Both the position numbers and the translations under genes were made by a program. The notes beneath the pieces were generated by a model. It saw only the letters and a list, made by a program, of their open reading frames with translations, searched no databases and had not been told where the DNA came from. This document shows positions 1-11,139 of a stretch of DNA of 64,000 bases, piece by piece; within the stretch, counting starts at the first letter, position 1, and the number at the start of each line of letters is the position of its first letter. The DNA is from Anisus vortex. Lineage: Eukaryota > Mollusca > Gastropoda > Planorbidae. The stretch lies in assembly GCA_949126835.1 (NCBI GenBank), contig OX421506.1, positions 26,573,801-26,637,800 on the forward strand. Direction: 5' to 3'.

Positions 1-507
1 AAACTTTAGCTAGTTGTTGTTGAGTGTCAAATAGATCCTTGGTGAAATGGGAATTCTTTTTCCACCTCTTTTTAATCTGGGGGATCGACTGTGAAAACTT
101 CTTGTTGTCAAAGTTGTGTTATTTATGAGAGGAAGTGGCCTAGCGACAGAGGCTGGAGATTTAGAGAGAAGGAAACGAATCCAAACCTATAGATTTAGGT
201 CTGGATAGATGATTTTATGGTATTGGATTGGAGACGGTCTGTTTGAGAATTGTGCTCAGATGCACAATAACTCCCCGATCCAAGGCTCTTCAATATTATT
301 GGCCGTTTTTTTTTTTGGTTTTTGTTCCATGTTTTTATTTTGTGCTAGTCTATTAATCCTGGTCAACAGCGATGGTAATTGTGTGTTTATTTGTGTGTTT
401 AAAGCAAATCTCAACCTAACTTCTATCAAGTGAGAAAACGAGATTTTTTTGTGTGTGTGTAGGGGTCGAAGAACAAACACGTATCTCTTAGGGTGACCGT
501 AGAAGTT
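1..507. other. No gene recognised
   Basis: AT-rich sequence with a T run near 306-316 and a short GT run near 449-460. Short open frames exist on both strands but overlap each other and resemble nothing I know. I see no RNA gene or repeat shared with the rest of the window. Confidence 0.5.
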
Positions 508-730
508 AAAGTACCATAATTGATCATAGGGCCGGCGGAATAGCGTTCTCTAGTTAGTGTGGCCAACACAATGCCCAGCCTCCTTTACTTTACACCAGCT
601 AAAGTCAGGTACTTAGGCGGATGGGCATTGTACTGGTCACACAATCCCCTAGTATGCCATGGACACAGACACTGATGAATGCTGCTTCACCGGCCCTAGG
701 GATCAATTTGGTCCGACGGGATTACTTTTA
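508..730. repeat. SINE-A tails, inverted pair
   Basis: Two copies of the 3' half of the window's tRNA-headed SINE-A meet head to head. 508-612 reads as the minus strand of the tail (the block containing gggccggcggaat and the cacacaatgcccag block). 618-730 reads as the plus strand of the same tail (gggcattgtactggtcacac, then ggccctagggatcaatttgg). No tRNA-like head is present in either half. Confidence 0.7.
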
Positions 731-1581
731 ATAAAACTTATATCCTCATTTGTTTCTAAGTTTAGTCATTTAGATATATTCCATCTATTGGCTTTGCAAT
801 GAAATGTTTACATAGTAGGCTATTAAAATACCACGTATACACATTTAAACATTTTATAAATGCACAGTGGAGCCGTTTGTTTATCCTCTGGGCCATTTTC
901 CCAAAACTATGAAAAGATACTAAATATTTAGGTTTGACCATCCCTATGAATTTTGTTCATACAGACATCCACCCTCCCCCATGTAAATTTTTTCTAAGAA
1001 GCACCATGTTTATTGAGTGAATAAATAGTGGCGTATTTGGAAGGGGAATCCGCTCGAGGGAGGGCTGCCAGGGTGGAATGGGTGGAATCATTCGGCGAAT
1101 TTGGGGATGGGGAGAAAGAAGTGGTGGCGTTTGGAGATCGGGGGGGGGTGGTGGTTAGGGTGGAGGGCGTGAGGGCGCGGGATTTTAAAAATTGGGGGAA
1201 ATTCGGCTTAATTCACTACAAGGCCACAATAACTCACACCTGGCAACTGGGGTTATCTTCCTCCTGTGTCAAAAGAGGAGGGAGAAGGGGCGGTAAAGGG
1301 CGTTACGTGGCCATTAACATCTCGTGTCTGACCTGAACCCACCCGCGCCCCCCTTCTCCAATCAGCGCCCCCCCCCCTCTTCCCAAACCCAACACATCCT
1401 GTCTTAAGACACCTCCCCGCCATCTTGCACCCTACACGTACCCTTCCTCCCAAGCAGAACAACGACATCCTCACTCCTCCCTCCCCTACTCCTTCCCATT
1501 TTCCCATGGTCACCTCGTCGACTCTACACACACTTCAAGCTCCGCCATTTTCTTTTTTGTTCCTTTAATCTTGCCAAGCGA
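731..1581. other. No gene; GC-rich stretch with CCAAT and YY1-like motif
   Basis: 731-1020 is AT-rich and featureless. 1025-1500 becomes G-rich and then C-rich. It contains CCAATCAGCGC near 1358 and ccgccatcttg at 1417-1427, which on the minus strand is the CAAGATGGCGG core of the YY1 promoter motif. Whether this is a promoter cannot be told here. Open frames on both strands are shadows of the purine/pyrimidine bias. Confidence 0.4.
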
Positions 1582-1740
1582 TTCTGTTACGAGGGCAGCG
1601 CGGTTCCGTAGTGAGGGCATCGGAGTTCTGTAATGAGGGCATCGCGGCTCTGTAAAGCGGGCAGCGCAGTTCTGAAGCGCGGACAGCGCGCGGTTCTATA
1701 GCGATGGCAGCGCGTTTCTGTAGCTAGGGCAGCGCGGTTC
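1582..1740. repeat. 22-bp minisatellite, about 7 units
   Basis: Seven diverged head-to-tail units of roughly 22 bp with core ttctgtagcgagggcagcgc. Units differ at several positions, so the array is old compared with the 33-bp and 22-bp arrays further on. It is rich in CpG and GCGC. Confidence 0.75.
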
Positions 1741-1894
1741 TTGTGTTGAAAGGTTTTAGACTGCCCTGCCTTGCAGGAGAATAGAGTGGATGGAAACGGT
1801 CAACTGTTTGCACCGAACCTATATGGTGACTTGGCTACTCTGCGTCGCACACGTGTGTTTGTCCTCCGAGCCCTAAGAGATTAATCTCGGTTCG

Positions 1895-2015
1895 AAACTC
1901 ACTTCGGTGCCAGACTAACGAAGGTCGTGGGTTTGAGTCCAGGGGATGGTTATGTCTCTTCTTCATGGGTCTCGAGTGTGTCTCTCGAGTCTACCCAGAT
2001 CTTATGGCTACCTCA
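1895..2015 (+). repeat. SINE-A, decayed head copy
   Basis: A box-B-like ggtttgagtcca is followed at the right distance by gagtctacccagatcttatgg, matching the body of SINE-A elsewhere (tcgaatcctggt, then ctacccagctctgatgg). The match is weak between these anchors and the 3' tail is missing. Confidence 0.5.
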
Positions 2016-2463
2016 TTTTTATTTTGACCATTGTGCGGTCCTAAGGATAGAATTAGTACGACACGGTTGCATTACTTATATGTATAGCTAGTGCCACAGT
2101 ACGAATACCACAACCTTGGTTTCGTCAATGGTAGCGTGAAGATCTTAAAAAGGCTTTGTTATGATCCACTTGTTTTAATACATCATATTCATCCTGAACA
2201 TAAGATCCCATTCATTCATCAAGGTCTTCCAAGTCTTCAGTTCTATCTACTTGTATGCTATCTATCAGAGACACAACTTGTTGAGTAGGTGACGATACCA
2301 CAACTAGCTTGGTTGCCGTCTGAATCTCAACGGACTTGTCTTTGGATTCTTCGTTGATAAGAAACCCTTGAAATAATCTCTAACTCTTTTATTCCATAGT
2401 GCCAAATCGTTTATTCAATATCATGCGCACCTTACTACAATCTATATACTAATATATAATAAC
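2016..2463. other. No gene recognised
   Basis: A 65-codon open frame at 2091-2288 has no recognisable domain. The rest is AT-rich and ends in the ATAATAAC copy (2456-2463) that flanks the next element. Confidence 0.45.
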
Positions 2464-2761
2464 CATAGACTATAATAAGATGGACCGCTTGCTCTATTTT
2501 TAGAGCTTATATCAACTTTTTTTCCGTGCGCAACCAATAAAGCTGTCTTAAATTACTTCTACGCTCCTCGTTGTTTCTTAAATGTTTCCGCTTTATACAG
2601 CTTTAGATTTTAATTTTAATTTTTCATTGAGAAAATCGAAGCGATTCAATTAAACGGAGGTGCAAAGGAAACAACGAATCGGAAATTCCGAAAATCAGTG
2701 TTTCGAGTCATCATATAGCAGAAATACTAAAGCAAGCGGTCCTTGTATATTATAGTCTATC
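2464..2761. mobile_element. hAT-type MITE with long inverted repeats
   Basis: The 298-bp element starts catagactataata and ends tattatagtctatc. Its arms stay paired inwards through ggaccgcttgct / agcaagcggtcc and further through cgttgtttc / gaaacaacg, so it can fold back on itself. It is flanked by a perfect 8-bp direct repeat ATAATAAC at 2456-2463 and 2762-2769. Eight-base duplications are the rule for hAT transposons. It has no coding capacity and would need a transposase in trans. Confidence 0.75.
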
Positions 2762-2769
2762 ATAATAAC

Positions 2770-3235
2770 TAATCTCTTACAACTAGAAAAGGGCCAATGC
2801 ACAGTGCATGGCAAATATTGGACTCTTTTGTTTTAATCCCCACAGCCAACCATCTGAGAACAAAGAAGAAGAAGAAGGAGATGGTTCTGTAGGGGGCTTA
2901 CACTTTGTGAGCACCGCTATTCTGAATAAATGCCAGACTAGTCACTGCCCGATAAGCCCAACAATCAACCCCCCCCTCCCGCTCCTTCTTACCCACAACC
3001 TACGCCATTTTTTTTTTCGATTATCACGTGGCCGCTGTTACCTTGATAAGTACCTTGTGTGTCCTTTCTTAAGGTTCTTGTGGGGGAAGGAGGGAGGGGT
3101 GTGTGATAAAGTGTCCCGTTACTTATCTCCCTTCTCACAGTGTCTCGTTTCTCCATCCTCATTAAACGGCTGCTGATATACTGTAGGGTTAGGTTTATGT
3201 GTGTGCCAAGCTAAGTGTCACGCTAATTAGTTGAA
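2770..3235. other. No gene recognised
   Basis: Purine- and pyrimidine-biased DNA. A 122-codon open frame (2808-3176) has low-complexity composition and no known domain, and I do not support it as a gene. Confidence 0.45.
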
Positions 3236-3445
3236 TTTATAATGATATATATGTAGCCTATATAGAGAGAGATATATGTTACGTTATATGTGATATGTAT
3301 GTATCTATACTTAAATATAGGTAGAGATATAGTAGATAGATAAAAGGTTATGGCCATGTAGGAGACAGACATATATATTAATAGATAGATAAACAGATGA
3401 CAGATAGATAGGTAGATACATATATAGAAAGAAAGAGATACATAA

Positions 3446-3483
<38 letters not shown>

Positions 3484-3556
3484 CGAGAGAGAGATAGATA
3501 GATTGAGAGATAGATAGATAGGTGGATAGATAGCCTATATAAATAGATAGATAGAT

Positions 3557-3594
<38 letters not shown>

Positions 3595-3770
3595 AAGATA
3601 AATAGATATGTATGATAGATAGAAAATGAGATCGTTATATTGATACTTAGAAAGACAGAAAGAAGGAAAGATAGAAAGTTAATAGACAGACAGATAAATA
3701 GACAGACAGATGAATAGAAAGATAGATAATGAAATAGATAGATTGTGAAAACTGTAGAAAATTTGCGACC
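3236..3770. repeat. GATA/GAGA microsatellite tract
   Basis: About 530 bp of imperfect (GATA)n and (GAGA)n with ATAG and ACAG interruptions. The minus-strand open frame of repeated Leu-Ser-Ile-Tyr is a by-product of the tetranucleotide. Confidence 0.9.
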
Positions 3771-3994
3771 CACTTAAATTATAACACCGTATTAACAATT
3801 AACATTTTCCGAATTCCATCCTTATTAAACATCTCCCAAGTATGCATTCATTCACTTAAGGTGGACAAGGCCATTCTTGGCATTTGCAATATGGACGGAA
3901 CAACAGAGGCGCGTATACGCCCCACTTAGATACAAACATTCCCCCATTAAAAAAATACTTTTTGCTACATCTGTGCCAACCCCCATTCCCAGCC

Positions 3995-4715
3995 CTTGTT
4001 TTTCTTCTTTTTAATACCAACGCAACGCCCATCCCATGTCCATGCAGAAACTATAATATTATACGAGTACATATTAACAACTAGCTAAATTACCCTGCGT
4101 TGCCCAGGGTAAAGATTACATTGAACAACAAATGTAACATACTTTCATCTGTATTTATAGGTAAATATTTTCAAAACACTTAAAAGTTGGCCTAATCAGT
4201 CTTAAAATATATAACATGATTACGATGAAATAGGTATTTATTTAGATAACATAAGATTTGGGCAAATTGGTGTTAATAGAGGTATTTATGCTAAATTATC
4301 TCGAACCCTTATTTCCAATTTTTTTAATACTTTTGTTTTTTAAATTACCTTACAATACATATGCAGGTAATACCAAAAACTAAAGAGAACAACATATTAA
4401 TAACTAGCTCAATTACCCGGCATTGCGAGGGGGCAACAATAACATTGAAAATCAAATTACACATAGGACCTACTTTCAGCAATAAAATATATATATACAG
4501 AGAGAGAGGGTGATACCTATATTATTATTATAGGTCATATTTAATCTTTATCAACTACATTTTAAAGATAAATAATATGATAATATTTAACTAAAATTTC
4601 CAAACTCTTTTCCTGATTTAATATACTAGGCAACGCCCATGCAAGTAAAACCACCAAAAAAAAAATAATTTACAAAATATATATAGATAACAACATATTA
4701 ACAAAAGCCTAGATT
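3995..4715. repeat. Unclassified ~320-bp units, about 2.2 copies
   Basis: The blocks at about 4068-4390 and 4390-4700 share their beginning (acatattaayaactagct followed by aattaccc) and their end (atgcaagtaatacc/aaaacc). The end of a further unit lies at 4010-4060. Near each start a short hairpin occurs (ttaccctgcgttgcccagggtaa). I do not recognise the family; it could be the core of a non-autonomous DNA element. Confidence 0.5.
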
Positions 4716-5094
4716 GTTCTAAATAAAAGTTTATATATATCTATCTTAGATGAAGAGCGTTTGGGGTTTTTCATTGCGTCTCCTTCCCAGAGTTCACCTC
4801 GTTCTGGCCAATCAAACTCAGTGTCAGAGAAAATGCATCGTTAAAACTGTTGCGTTGCAGCCATTCACTGCCATATATATCTGCCATGTCAAGGAAGGAA
4901 CGCTTTGTGGGCGGTAATGAGAGAGTTTATAAGAATGTCTTTGGACCGTTTCTGATTCTTTAGCGTTTTGTAAAGTTTAAGTTTCGTCCACTCAAACTTT
5001 GGCATCCACACAAATATGTAGTACGGCCTATATCTACAACCTTGTGGAGTTATTTAAACTAATATTGTGGCTTATTTTATATATTACAGTCGCT
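4716..5094. other. No gene recognised
   Basis: Mixed-composition sequence with no open frame of note. One CCAAT box lies near 4808. Confidence 0.4.
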
Positions 5095-5215
5095 CCTTTT
5101 ATTTTTATAAAGAAGATTATTACGTCATACGTTCATCCGTGGTCTTGAGTCTAGTCTAGCATTTTTATCAGTCTTTTACATGATGTTAAGCTGCTGGTTT
5201 CCCTGGTTTGTTTAG
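5095..5215 (-). repeat. Dispersed repeat E, copy 1
   Basis: Read on the minus strand this matches 24270-24430 and 57430-57560. The shared order is: a block resembling taacttaaacaaaat, then acggatgagcgtagg, then aataatcttctttat. See the copies at 24230 and 57362. Confidence 0.6.
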
Positions 5216-6714
5216 GCAACCCATTCAATGCCCGGATGCCCAATCGGGAAGGGAGAGAGTAGGCCTACATATATGCATTTGTTTTCGGATAAGGGATAAG
5301 GCTGCATGGGCAGTTTAGTTCACGTTTTCAATTGCGTCTTTAAAGTAAAAATTCAATTAGTTTAGGCTAGTATTATAATTTCAGCTGTTATATAGTAACC
5401 GTAATCAGTTAAAATTTCACATTCCCTAAATTGTATCTGTTAATTTGACGTCTGCAACAGAACCTGCTTTATAAATAATAAAAAAATACCGGTAACAGAT
5501 CCTTAACATATTGACAAAATAGCTTTTTTTTTTTTCTTTTCTTAGTTTAGGTTTTATTAAGACATTCCATAAAGTTCGCTTTGTTTAAAAAAAAAAGTTA
5601 AAGTTGTATTTTTTCGGGAACATTGGTCCATAGGATTTGTGAAGCATAGTTTACAAGTTTGCACAATACGTGTTGAATTTAGCGGTCAACATCTTCACAC
5701 AATCGTCTTACTTTCAACTAATCAAAATTACAGGTGGCCAGTAGATGTGAGTAGAGTCAAATACTTTCTCCAAACCATTAAAAAACCCAGAATAAACAAG
5801 AACTTGATTCAAACGTTAGATATCTGGCTTGGATATCTCATGATCTGTTCATTGCATACATAAAACAAGCGTATCTTTTAGACTTTAAACTTGGCTACAT
5901 AGTGTGAATTACAGTGTAAGTATTTTTATAGTATATACTGTATGTCAACGGAAAAAATGGCACTGGAAAAAATAGACGGCAGTGGAAAGAATGTAGGCTA
6001 TAATTTATAAAATGAGATTTATACATAAACACACACACATATTTTGTGTAGGTCTAAATTCTAAATGTACGTCTGTTTCGTTTCATTTACCAATTAGGCT
6101 ATAAATAGACTCTAAGACAAGTTTACGGCGTCACAAAATCGTCAGCAGCAGATAGAATTCAACATTAATCTCAAGGGAGGGCTAAATGAGGTGGAGGTGA
6201 GGCTGGGTGAGGTAGGGATAGCGATAGGGATACATAATGAAAAATATCGCAAAAGTTTAAGGACACTAATGTGCATTTATTTGTCTGCTTTTCTTGCATG
6301 TCTATTTCCAGGGTGCACAATCAGTGGTGCCGGGATAGCAAGAGTTAACAATGGCGCGTTCTTGAACTGTTAAGGGTTAAATTTAGTTTTAATGCATTTT
6401 AAAGTTCTTGACGAGAATCTTATGCTTATTTCTGTATCTACCCATCTGTCTTTGTATGTATGTATGATACTATCGTGCAATTCTATCTATAATGTTCTAT
6501 ACATATACATCTGTGCATCTATTAATATGTCTATCTATGTAAAAATCTATTTATCTTATCTGATGCTTTTTTAAGGTATTTTGTTTAGATATTTAAAAAA
6601 ATTCCTCAAATAGCTATGTATAATTTTTTTAAATGTATATTCATATATCGATTCATCCATTCTTATTTTTTTCATTCCTCCAACCATTCATTATTTTCTT
6701 TAATTCTATTTCAT
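5216..6714. other. No gene recognised
   Basis: About 1.5 kb of AT-rich DNA with T and A homopolymers, one TAGGCCTA and a few 60-75-codon open frames without recognisable domains. I see no transposon ends. Confidence 0.4.
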
Positions 6715-6872
6715 TCGGCGTGCCGCTAACATCCTAAAAGTAAACCTGTTCCAGAAATCAATTTCGTGCAGAAGAGACTTAAAATTTCCCCTTTTCGGGG
6801 TCTTCCGCGCGCCATTGAAAATCACTCTTGTGTGCCAAGTCTGGCACGCGTACCGTAGGTTGCCGAGCGCTG
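6715..6872 (+). mobile_element. MITE D copy, 5' end lost
   Basis: It carries the internal and 3' parts of the 210-bp hAT-like family: ggcgtgccgctaacatcc, the ggtcttccgcgcgccattg block, tgccaagtctggcacgcgta, and the 3' end ggttgccgag. The 5' inverted repeat is missing. Confidence 0.7.
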
Positions 6873-6943
6873 CTCTAAAACTCTCTTTTAATACGTGTGT
6901 GCGTGTGAAATTATTTCAGAAATGGTAGGCCTACTACAAAACA

Positions 6944-7690
6944 ATGTCAAAACATGCAGCTATTTGTGTGTGTTGGAGGCCTAAATGCTGTTTGTTAGTA
7001 GTTTTGTCTTTTATCTTGTTAGGAGTGTTCTCAAATTTTAACTCCGCTTACTATCGCTTGCTCACCCGTAATATGACTTTTCTTAGCCCGCATGCTATAG
7101 AGCGACTCACTTTTCTTAGTCCGCATGCTATAGAGCGACTCACTTTTCTTAGCCCGCATGCTATAGAGCGACTCACTTTTCTTAGCCCGCATGCTATAGA
7201 GCGACTCACTTTTCTTAGTCCGCATGCTATAGAGCGACTCACTTTTCTTAGCCCGCATGCTATAGAGCGACTCACTTTTCTTAGCCCGCATGCTATAGAG
7301 CGACTCACTTTTCTTAGCCCGCATGCTATAGAGCGACTCACTTTTCTTAGCCCGCATGCTATAGAGCGACTCACTTTTCTTAGCCCGCATGCTATAGAGC
7401 GACTCACTTTTCTTAGCCCGCATGCTATAGAGCGACTCACTTTTCTTAGCCCGCATGCTATAGAGCGACTCACTTTTCTTAGCCCGCATGCTATAGAGCG
7501 ACTCACTTTTCTTAGCCCGCATGCTATAGAGCGACTCACTTTTCTTAGCCCGCATGCTATAGAGCGACTCACTTTTCTTAGCCCGCATGCTATAGAGCGA
7601 CTCACTTTTCTTAGCCCGCATGCTATAGAGCGACTCACTTTTCTTAGCCCGCATGCTATAGAGCGACTCACTTTTGTTGTTATTTGTTAG
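6944..7690 (+). other. Open frame through 33-bp array; gene status doubtful
   Basis: A 248-codon frame begins at ATG 6944 with about 44 unique residues, including a hydrophobic run CCLLVVLSFILLGVF that could act as a signal or membrane segment. It continues as 18 perfect copies of an 11-residue unit TFLSPHAIERL and ends after six more residues. The unit is 33 bp, so any frame that lacks a stop in one unit stays open throughout, and two minus-strand frames are also open. No splice sites, upstream gene or homologue are evident. It is most likely a chance frame over a minisatellite, but the in-frame leader makes it worth recording. Confidence 0.25.
7074..7671. repeat. 33-bp minisatellite, 18 units
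   Basis: Eighteen nearly identical units of acttttcttagcccgcatgc plus tatagagcgactc. The only differences I see are agT for agC in units 2 and 5, which indicates recent expansion or homogenisation. The unit includes the palindrome GCATGC. Confidence 0.95.
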
Positions 7691-8802
7691 TTTGGGTGTG
7701 CTATACTTTTTTTCAGTATGTCAGAAGTAAATAGAGGAAAAAAAAGGAAAGACTTATCTCCGTTGATTGTGGAGTGGTGGGTATGGGGCGCTGGCATCTA
7801 CTCCGCGGCGCCCACTATCTAAACAACGCGGACCGCGGTATCTGCTAAGCTCGGGCCACTAATCTCCCCTCCTTAGCTCCAAGACCAACTCTCGTCCCTC
7901 CTTCCATCACCCCCCCCCCTCCTCACTAACACCTCACAGGGGCTGGCACTCCTATCGGATCTAGTTGCCAGTAGGATTTATCCTTACAACCGCCGCCCGC
8001 CCCCACCCCCCGCCCCCGCCCCTACTTCCATTTACCAACATAAGCCATCTATACTAAATTACCCCACCTCCCCTTCCACCGTTAATTCTGTTGTTGCCAT
8101 CGCGCCGAACTCTTTCCCCCCCCCTCCCCACCCATCGAAAACATACGTTTGAGCCTTTTGGCTGTAGTCTATAACAATATAATATTGTTATGTACAATAA
8201 TAATCAATATATATAATTACCGTGAGTTTGTTCATATGTTTCATTATATATTTATAAATATGTTTGTCCTCTATACTCTATACTCTATAGGCTCTTAAGC
8301 TGTTTGACCGATCGGCACAAAAATTAAATTTATAAATTAGAAACGTCCTCCCAAATAAATTTGTATTATATAAACAATATTAGTAATTCGTTAATTTATT
8401 TTTTAAATAAACTTATAGGCCTACCTATTACTAATCACCGTATGTTAAAGTTCTAAACTGAGCGCCATTTCAGAATGATCTCCCTTTGAAATTTTTTCAA
8501 TTAAAAAAAAAACCGAAAACAATAAATACCGAAAGATACGTTCTCACTACAGTTTTTATTATAATAGTGTTAGTTATTTGTTTCTATCTCTATTAACAAA
8601 ACACATTGTAATCATTCGTTTTTCCGTCATTTTAACGGGCATAACCACTAGTATTAGAATAATATCGTATGTTAGGCGAAGGCTTTACTATAGCAAAACT
8701 GAAAGTGAGAGCAGAACAGTGACACAGAACAAGAAAATGCAAAAGGAAGAATATAACAAAGATATAGTAATATTTTGCATTTAAAGTTGGGTTTACCCAG
8801 CA
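7691..8802. other. No gene; C-rich then AT-rich
   Basis: 7890-8130 has many C runs. 8160-8560 is AT-rich. A 68-codon open frame at 8578-8784 and the overlapping minus-strand frames have no recognisable domain. Confidence 0.4.
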
Positions 8803-8900
8803 GCACACCACGTCGTATCGGCGGGATAAAAACAACGTTGAAACCACGAAAACACGTCGAAACCACTTTTTTTTTCCACCGTCGATACGACGTGGTGTGC
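8803..8900. repeat. 18-bp perfect inverted repeat (hairpin)
   Basis: GCACACCACGTCGTATCG at 8803-8820 pairs perfectly with 8883-8900 across a 62-bp loop that contains aacgttgaaaccacg and acgtcgaaaccac. The arms are CpG-rich, unlike the surroundings. It may be the remnant of a foldback DNA element. The stretch just downstream repeats acaatgg four or five times. Confidence 0.7.
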
Positions 8901-9843
8901 CCGCTCGGAAGACGAGAGCTTTCAGTGTTAAACAATGGATGTCGGGGAGGTAAAAACAATGGCCTTCCACGACAAAACAATACAATTGCTCTGTGGATAA
9001 AACAATGGCTAGCTGGATAAAAAAAACAATGGATGGCACAACTAATGAAGCGAAATTCCACCACTAAGTCATCCTGTCTGTACGCAGTTTATCTGCGGGG
9101 TTTTCAGCGTAACTGTTACAGCCCCCACCCCTCGCTTCCTGGGCTCGGCTTATTCAAATAATTTAGTTCTGTGCAGTGACCTGCGAAAGGCGGGGGTTGG
9201 GGGTGGGTAGAATTTTGGGGGAGGGGGAATGGAACGTATCAAGTCTAAGGTGTGGTAGAATAGGTAACGAAAGGGGAGGGTGGGAGGGGTGGGGGTGGGG
9301 GGCAAAGAATGGAAGGAAAGAAGTAACATAAAAACAAAATAATCAGTGGGGAGATAATGCAGATCTCGGATGCAGTTTTATTTTTTGCTCTCATTATCTC
9401 CCCCTTCCCACCATCCCTTGCACCACGAAGACATATGCCAGAAATGTCTCACTGAGATGTACGACCAAATGTGTAATTAATGCCAATTTGGCCAATTTCT
9501 TGGGCATGGTGTTGATAAGGTGGTACGTTCTTATGGCGACTGTCTGGGTTACGCATACATTGTACGTGTATATATATATTGTGTGTGTATATATTTATAT
9601 ATAAAGGCAGGAACTGTATGTGGAAGACTTCTTCCGTTAGTTTAACTAACACATGCCCAACGATTATCCCAATTACAGCAGGAAGAGGAGAGGTGTAGTT
9701 AGTTTTAATTGATTTAACCGCATAGTTCCCGAAATAATAGATATAAGAAGATAACATTCCATTGTCAGAGTACAATTAGAATGAGATCAATTTTCCCATA
9801 CAAAATAAAGATAATTCTTCTAATGGTGATGGCCCATAGTAAG
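8901..9843. other. No gene; G-rich then AT-rich
   Basis: 9180-9305 is G-rich (several ggggg tracts). The rest is AT-rich with short TATA-like microsatellites near 9560-9605. No coding sequence is recognised. Confidence 0.4.
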
Positions 9844-9851
9844 GCGTATAG

Positions 9852-10191
9852 CAGGAGTCGGGAACCTTTTTGTCTTAGAGAGCCATGGATATCAAATATT
9901 TTGAAAAGTAATTCTGTGAGAGCCATAGGCCTACATTATGTTTAAAACTAAAAACTCAAGTAAATGTGTGCATTTTGTGTAATTTCAACACTAAAAGTAC
10001 AATAATTATGTCTCTGAATTCTTCTGATGCTGAGCTGCAGTAGACTTTAGCTAATTTGTAGAATGAAATACTGATATGCAATTAATATGTAGATCAAAAA
10101 GTCTAAAAAAAACACTTTTTTAATAATCGAACATTTGTGTGCGAGCCAGATGCAGCCATCAAAAGAGCTCAAAAAAGGTTCCCGACCCCTG
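9852..10191. mobile_element. hAT MITE, 340 bp
   Basis: The ends are near-perfect inverted repeats, CAGGAGTCGGGAACCTTTTT on the left and AAAAAAGGTTCCCGACCCCTG reading into the right border. The flanks are GCGTATAG (9844-9851) and GTGTATAG (10192-10199), an 8-bp target duplication with one change. This TIR form is typical of non-autonomous hAT elements. No open frame of use is present. Confidence 0.88.
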
Positions 10192-10199
10192 GTGTATAG

Positions 10200-10660
10200 G
10201 AATAATGTGTGTGTTGTTCGTCCCTCATTTTCGAGAATGACCTCCTCTACCAGTCGCACTGTGACTTCTTGGGTGACCCATTAGTCCTATATGGGCCCTG
10301 AAAGGTTTTTTTTGCAGGTATTGCACACAAAACATTGTGGGGTTTGGTGGCGCCTTGCATGTTAAACTATGCTTTTCTATTTATATGTTATTGCTCATCC
10401 CCCCTGGAGATTCTGTTACTTTCTGCCAATTGTGCCCCGGACGATATAACATTTCGCCACCTTCCTCTGTCGGCCGCCAGTGCCTCACATCCGTCTTCTA
10501 GTTCTTTTAAGGTTGCTTTCAGGCCATCTTTGAAATCTCTTTCTTTTTGGCCCCCAGTTTATCTTTTGAAGTGTGCTAGCTCGCTATCTAGAAGCTTCTT
10601 CGGCATTCTCACTAAATGACCGGCCCATCGCGCTTGAGATTTCAGAAGCTGAGTGTGAAT
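10200..10660 (-). pseudogene. RTE-like LINE, decayed 3' end
   Basis: On the minus strand, three-frame reading recovers the C-terminal signature of RTE-type polyproteins. First comes a stretch resembling GPVI..RMPKKLLDSELAH (about 10640-10560). It is followed by a lysine-rich FKDGLKATLKELE block, then a GRWRNVISSGAQLAESNRIS-like block. Last is a C2H2-like finger whose readable parts are FVCNTCKK and GLMGHPRSHS (about 10330-10250). Several frameshifts separate the blocks, so it is dead. The same C-terminal pattern is seen in the larger element at 30950-34191. The hAT MITE and its duplication directly abut this 3' end. Confidence 0.65.
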
Positions 10661-10977
10661 GCTAGACGAGCATTATATGAAATAGCTTCTTTGCAAGGCA
10701 TCTGATCTGTGGTTTAACATAACTTTTGGCCCGTTTGCATCTTATGTATTGTGTCTAATACTTGCATTTAGCGATTGATAGGCCTACATACAATGATTGG
10801 CCGTGGTGAGGAGAGATTGGTGCCATGGGGCGTGCCTTTTCAGTGATTTCATGTAAATTTTGACTCTCCTTACAACATTGCATAAAAAGAAAAATCGTGA
10901 AGTTTTTAACTAGATTTGAACATCAGATTTTCGAAAGGTAGGCCTACTCTTACGTGCATGTGGCTAGACCACCTGGA
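10661..10977. other. No gene recognised
   Basis: AT-rich sequence with two TAGGCCTA octamers near 10780 and 10939. Confidence 0.4.
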
Positions 10978-11139
10978 CCGACGGCCCTTTTGATAATAGT
11001 GTGCCTGCCAAAGAAGGATTTCTAATTCCTTCAGCGTGCCAACATCGTAAATGTCATCTTTCTTTTTTAGCCCTTATTATCTTGTACAAGAGGCTTAGAT
11101 TGTTGTTTTTTTGGGGGGTGCCAAGTGTGTCCGACCCTT
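10978..11139 (+). mobile_element. MITE D copy, decayed
   Basis: It contains cttttgataatagtgtgcc, aggatttctaattccttcag and cgtgccaacatcgtaaatg in the family order, and ends gtgccaagtgtgtccgaccc. The section between is shortened. Confidence 0.6.

Noticed and set aside
3378..3773. 131-codon minus-strand frame rich in Ser/Ile/Tyr
   Set aside because: Produced by the GATA/GAGA tetranucleotide tract; the same happens at 16795-17199, 22994-23371 and 54138-54554.
7031..7671. Two long minus-strand frames of repeated MRAKKSESLYS and SRSIACGLRKV
   Set aside because: Shadows of the 33-bp minisatellite; every frame without a stop in the unit stays open.
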